Part shown: piece by piece, positions 60,601 through 64,000 of the stretch | Numbering within the stretch: the stretch's first letter is position 1 | Layout: the number at the start of each line of letters is the position of its first letter | NCBI GenBank assembly: GCA_004335635.1 | Contig: QAXH01005278.1 | Span: 1-64,000, forward strand | Direction of reading: 5' to 3' | Length of the DNA stretch: 64,000 nucleotides | From: Chloromonas sp. AAM2 | Taxonomy: Eukaryota; Chlorophyta; Chlorophyceae; Chlamydomonadales; Chlamydomonadaceae | The notes under the pieces: generated by a model | The model's input: the letters and a program-made list of their open reading frames with translations, nothing else | What the model was told of the DNA's origin: nothing | Database searches by the model: none | Made by a program: the position numbers and the translations under genes

Positions 60601-63600
60601 GGGTTGCTGCCTGGCTGCTGGTGGCTGCAGGCTGCTTCCCTTCCTGCCGGCCAACCGTCGGTTGAGGCAGACATGCAAGCGCTACCGGCAGACGTGAGTG
60701 GCCAAAGGGTGTTGGGCGGGGTGAGGTTGCAGCACACGTACCAGAATTTGGCGTAGGCAGGGATGCCAGTGGCATGCCTCAAAACAATGCAGGGTGTGAT
60801 CAAATGTTAAGGGCGTTGATACTTGGCTGGCTTTGATACTTCGTCTGTATCTGTTTACATCAGAGAAGCCAGCGCAGGACACGGAATGGGATGGGCACCG
60901 CCCTGACCTACCCTGAGCAAGGGAAACGAAATGGCCTGCAACAGAACACGCTGACGTGTTCTTTGTCCTTGCTGCCTTGCACTGCTCCGAACAAAGCATT
61001 AGCACGATGTGTGCGCTAGTTGGCATGCTTCCCTTCCCAGAGCGGTGGTCATCCCGTTCCGCCTCCTTCCTCTGACATACATACATACATACATACATTT
61101 AACAAAACAAGGCGGACCTTCCCGTGTCTGACAAACATACGTACACTGCCATGTGAAAAAACAAGGCGGATTGCGTGTTGAGCGCCTCGTGCAAGCTGGT
61201 GGTGCCTTTTCCCCAGCTTCACCTGCACGATGGCCAACATGCTTAAGCGTTGTTGACAAGACAGACCATGGTGAACACTGACAACGACCCTGCTCATGGC
61301 CCTTGTCACATGCAGCATGGAGGACGTCATGTCTACTATAGAGTCTAGGGGGCTGCCGCCACCAGAGGACCAGAGCATGGGAGCACAACTGGCCAGACTG
61401 CTGGTGGGTTGATCAGTAAGGATCTGCTGGCCAGTTCATTGGGGGACTGACATGGCCGAGGCTGATGAAGGGCTCTGGCCACTGTGACACTGACGGCGGT
61501 GTTATTACTATTACCAGTATTATTAGTACTATTATTAGTACTACTACTTTGGATTGGGAGCATTTGTTGGCTCAGGCTGTTGGAGGACTGCACAGGGGTC
61601 TGGTATCATTGAAGTTGGCCAATTGGCATGTGACGCAGCACTGCTTCTTTCTCACTTATGCAACGCAGTCTGGCTAGGCTATTGGTGGGTAAAACAGGGG
61701 TCTGCCATGTGCACTTGAGCGGTTGCATGGCACAGCATGAAGAGTATGTGTGGGCATGGGCGCTTCCCCGGTTGAGCTGCTGATAGGGTGAGTTAGGTAC
61801 TGTGACATGCCCTTCGTCGATTGGTATTTGATCCCAGTTCTAAGAATCCCTCAGTTAAGAGTGCTCTCACTTTGCGTACCAGGAAGAGGAGGGTTCATTG
61901 CTGTGTGCCTGCTCATAGTTGTGAAATTGTCATTGCTCTTCCTGTGTTTGCGGTGTTTGTGCAGCATCCCAGTGAAAGTTGTCCTCCTTGAAAAATGTTT
62001 CACGAGTAGAAGATAAGAAGAGCATTTAGCAACGTTTATTTTATCACTTCACAGTTGCACCACTGCTCTTCCTGTGTTTGTGGTGTTCGTGCAGCATCCG
62101 AGTGGCGACAGCCCCGCCCTGTCCCGTGCTCAAGTGCTGGGCAACGTGGCTACCTTCTACATTGGAGCCTTTGATACCAGCTCGTCAGCAATCAGGTACA
62201 CCAGGGAGTGAGGTTTTAGCCACAAGATGGGGGCTGAATGTGGCGTTCGGAGGCGTGTTGCAGCCAAGATTTGAAACCGCGCACTCGATGCACTGGGAGG
62301 TTGGCCATGGCAGCTTGGCCATGGCACCTTGTCACGTTGATACTGCTTTCTACAAAACTCTTTGTGAAAGCAAAGTAGACACAGGTAAAAATCAGCAAGT
62401 AAGGGGGCCTGCACCATGAAGGCACCAGGTATGCAATGTCAATGGGATCGAAAATGAATCGAAAATGAACTATAGATCGACATGTGGGGAATGGCACACC
62501 CGCGACATGAATGGGGAATTGCACACCCCCCATGCGGTCACTTTTCGCCTGTGTAACCTTGGCGATCATACGCGCTATGTTAGTATTCCTCACGCACTGC
62601 ACGGCTGCGCGTGATTCTTGCAATTGCAAACGTACCTCGTTCAGCAGGGGACGTTACAGCATGGGGGAAATGCATGTATTGCCGTAGGCAATCGCTCTTT
62701 TGAACCAACAGGGAGTTTAACCTACCCACTCTCGCCTGCATTGCTTTGACACATTGCCAAACCCTCACAACTATCGTGCGGTAAGCTCTATCTACCGGTT
62801 GACTTGTGTTTGCTCGTTACGTGCCCCCTGTGCAGTACACACCTGGTATAATACATGCCATCAAGTGTAACCGATTGTAACCGTTTCTGGTTTTTGCCAC
62901 TGCTTTATGTTTCCACGTGGCCCACATGCAGCTGGGCGCTGTACAACATTGCCTCTCGTCCCGAGGTCCAGCGGCTATGTGTGTCGGAACTGGCCGCATG
63001 TGGGCTGCTGCATGTCAGGGGCCAGCCAGACGCCAGGCCCCTGGCGTGGGAGGACCATGCAAAGTTGCCTTATCTGCAGGTAACGGAATCCAACTGAGAT
63101 AATTAAACGTACTAAGTGTTATAGCAGTATCAACTATTACAGCAGAGTTAACTATCAACTAGTACAGCATACAGCATAAGACTGACTGTTACAGCAGTAT
63201 TAACAGCAAGAACATCTATCTAACTGGGTAGTTGTTGTTGTTGTGGTGGTGGTGGTGGTGGTGGTGGTGGTGGTGGTTTACATGGTCTTCAGTCCGGGGA
63301 GGACTGCTCAGCAGGTATCATTCTAACTGGGTAGTGTAATGCACAGCATGTTTTGTGATCCAGGTAAACAACAGTCTGTCCACTATCATTGTTAAATATG
63401 CTTGTTGCGGTTTCGCAGCTCATGGTGTTGCAGATAACAGCAAACGTGCCCAGCAGCCGCCCACATGACCCCGCTCAGCAAGGCATGTGCAGGATGCAAA
63501 GAGTCAGCCACACGCATCGTGTCGACTTGCAAACTCTCAGCACTCAAAATCGTGCACTTTAGCCCCTGGGTTATATGATAATAGCAGGGATGGGGTCAGA

Positions 63601-63740
63601 ACGTCCTGCAATTGTATTTGTCTTCCAGGACGTCCGTTTCTTTGACCGTTTTATAATTTGTTTCCAAACCGTTTCATTTTTCAGGCCGTCCTGCGCGAGT
63701 CCATGCGCTACACCACCACGGGAGCCACCGGGACAGTCAG
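57670..63740 (+). CDS. Cytochrome P450, membrane-anchored (right-truncated)
   Basis: This is a haem-thiolate monooxygenase anchored in the ER membrane. Ten exons are in the window: 57670-57840, 58313-58459, 58858-58985, 59483-59660, 60197-60264, 60631-60693, 61316-61403, 62095-62195, 62932-63079 and 63685-63740 (382 codons, phases closed). The last exon ends at a donor, so the haem-binding Cys region lies beyond the window. The N-terminus has an anchor (VVWLTAALVGASAWLLL), a basic stop (RKKKK) and a Pro-rich hinge. The I-helix oxygen-binding motif is FYIGAFDTSS (about residues 302-311; consensus AGxDT). The K-helix ExxR is ESMR (369-372). LLPFLPANRRLRQTCKRYRQ fits the F-G region. The subfamily and substrate cannot be told. 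Introns 2 and 7 contain decayed duplicates of the next exon's acceptor. Confidence 0.92.
58700..58857 (+). repeat. Decayed copies of an exon start inside P450 intron 2
   Basis: The true exon 3 start (58851 on) reads ACTGCAG then CTGTCCCTTGACACACATTC. At about 58702 the intron has ACTGCAGCTGTCCCTCAACA followed by CACAATCTATATTCAAC, and a more decayed copy lies near 58790. The CCTTGTATCGC word also recurs between them. Confidence 0.85.
59187..59300 (+). repeat. Dispersed repeat, ATTACATCAGG subfamily, copy 2
   Basis: GATTACATCAGGGGGTCCCA, then AACGCTAGCAAGCCATGCGA, then ACAAACCCTGAGC. It matches the minus-strand block at 27880-27975. It lies in P450 intron 3. Confidence 0.6.
59843..59880 (+). 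repeat. Dispersed repeat (TTTGCCAGTTCTGGGACAG family), short copy
   Basis: An A-run, then GGAAGTTTGCCAGTTCTGGG and ACAGGTTTTGCG. It lies in P450 intron 4. Confidence 0.75.
60393..60515. repeat. 12-bp minisatellite
   Basis: There are about ten copies of TGCATGGGACAC / TGCATGGGATAC in P450 intron 5. The array leaves all three plus frames open, which creates long but unsupported ORFs. Confidence 0.95.
60855..60955 (+). repeat. Dispersed repeat (CAGG...CCTGAGCAAG family), copy 4
   Basis: It starts GTTTACATCAGAGAAGCCAG, continues with GGACACGGAATGGGATGGGC, and ends CCTACCCTGAGCAAGGGAAA. It lies in P450 intron 6. A fragment in reverse orientation lies at about 61035-61075, ending in a (TACA)n run. 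Confidence 0.7.
61930..61980 (+). repeat. Decayed copy of an exon start inside P450 intron 7
   Basis: TTGCTCTTCCTGTGTTTGCG ... GTGCAGCATCCCAGTG at 61933-61977 repeats the true polypyrimidine tract, acceptor and exon 8 start at 62063-62102 (GTGCAGCATCCGAGTG) with a few changes. Confidence 0.85.
63226..63330 (-). mobile_element. Retroelement-like 3' end, copy 4 (CCA/CAA tail)
   Basis: On the minus strand, CTGCTGAGCAGTCCTCCCCG and GACTGAAGACCATGTAAA are followed by (CCA)n and then (CAA)n. It lies in P450 intron 9, in the opposite orientation to the other three copies. Confidence 0.7.
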
Positions 63741-63899
63741 GTGAGAAAAACGTCAGATCCCATATGATAGGAGGAAGTAAGGACCATATACGATCCAACC
63801 ATACTTCCTCTGTATCTACACGAGTCTTTTTGAATCGATCAATTTTCGTAACACGAAGGTAAAACTTTCAAATTCCAACACGCGACCCAACACGAGGTC

Positions 63900-63985
63900 C
63901 TGTTGTTGTTGTTGTTGTCTTTTTACATCCGTCTCGATGCGCACAATGCGCATAAGGGATGTGTCCCGCAACTCAGGGACCAAAA
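63900..63985 (+). repeat. Dispersed repeat shared with 10037-10108
   Basis: A (TTG)n run, TTTTTACATCCGTCTCGATG, then AAGGGATG and CTCAGGGACCAAA, in the same order as at 10037. It follows the last P450 exon in the window. Confidence 0.55.
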
Positions 63986-64000
63986 CAAACTCAAAGTCAA

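Noticed and set aside
60246..60803. Long ORFs with MGYC/MGHC or SIPCSVPC repeats
   Set aside because: They result from the 12-bp minisatellite in P450 intron 5. The true exon here is 60631-60693, in another frame.

Overview
This window looks like nuclear DNA of a green alga, most likely a chlorophycean (Chlamydomonas/Haematococcus-like). The evidence is indirect. Genes are conserved eukaryotic ones split into many short exons by 150-1900 bp introns. GC content is moderate. Introns are full of micro- and minisatellites. A TGTAA motif follows at least one stop codon, as in chlorophyte poly(A) signals. There is also a remnant of a Fanzor-type nuclease, a family reported from green algae. I rebuilt genes by hand from splice sites, reading phase and protein-family similarity. 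In every full multi-exon model the phases close and the coding length divides by three. Two assembly gaps (N runs) lie at 22552-22744 and 36719-36781.

Layout. Positions 1-369 hold the last exon of an unidentified plus-strand gene. A symplekin gene (18 exons, minus) runs from 15274 to 1238 and shares a 189-bp divergent upstream region with a SAP-domain gene (copy A, plus, 15464-21505). Copy A carries an in-frame stop. A second, intact copy (B, 23495-27467) follows, preceded by a decayed copy of symplekin exon 1, so the duplicated block included the divergent promoter. A Fanzor-like remnant (minus, 28259-29785) and a small membrane protein (minus, 31337-30718) come next. ARL5 GTPase (minus, 35032-32753) is head-to-head with a TRM2/TRMT2A tRNA m5U methyltransferase (plus, 35428-43538). 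Then follow the kinetochore gene NDC80 (plus, 45143-49636), a repeat-rich spacer, an AGTRAP-like membrane protein (minus, 53884-52484) head-to-head with a DUF2237 gene (plus, 54274-56694), and a cytochrome P450 (plus, from 57670) cut by the right edge.

The genes do not form a pathway. They are mostly single-copy housekeeping functions: mRNA 3'-end processing, Golgi GTPase, tRNA modification, chromosome segregation and oxidative metabolism. Unusual content lies in the mobile and repeated DNA: the Fanzor remnant with a 3' hairpin, a 469-bp TIR element with TA target duplication, a family of retroelement-like 3' ends that finish in different microsatellites, two further dispersed families, a foldback repeat block, and introns that hold decayed copies of the downstream splice acceptor.
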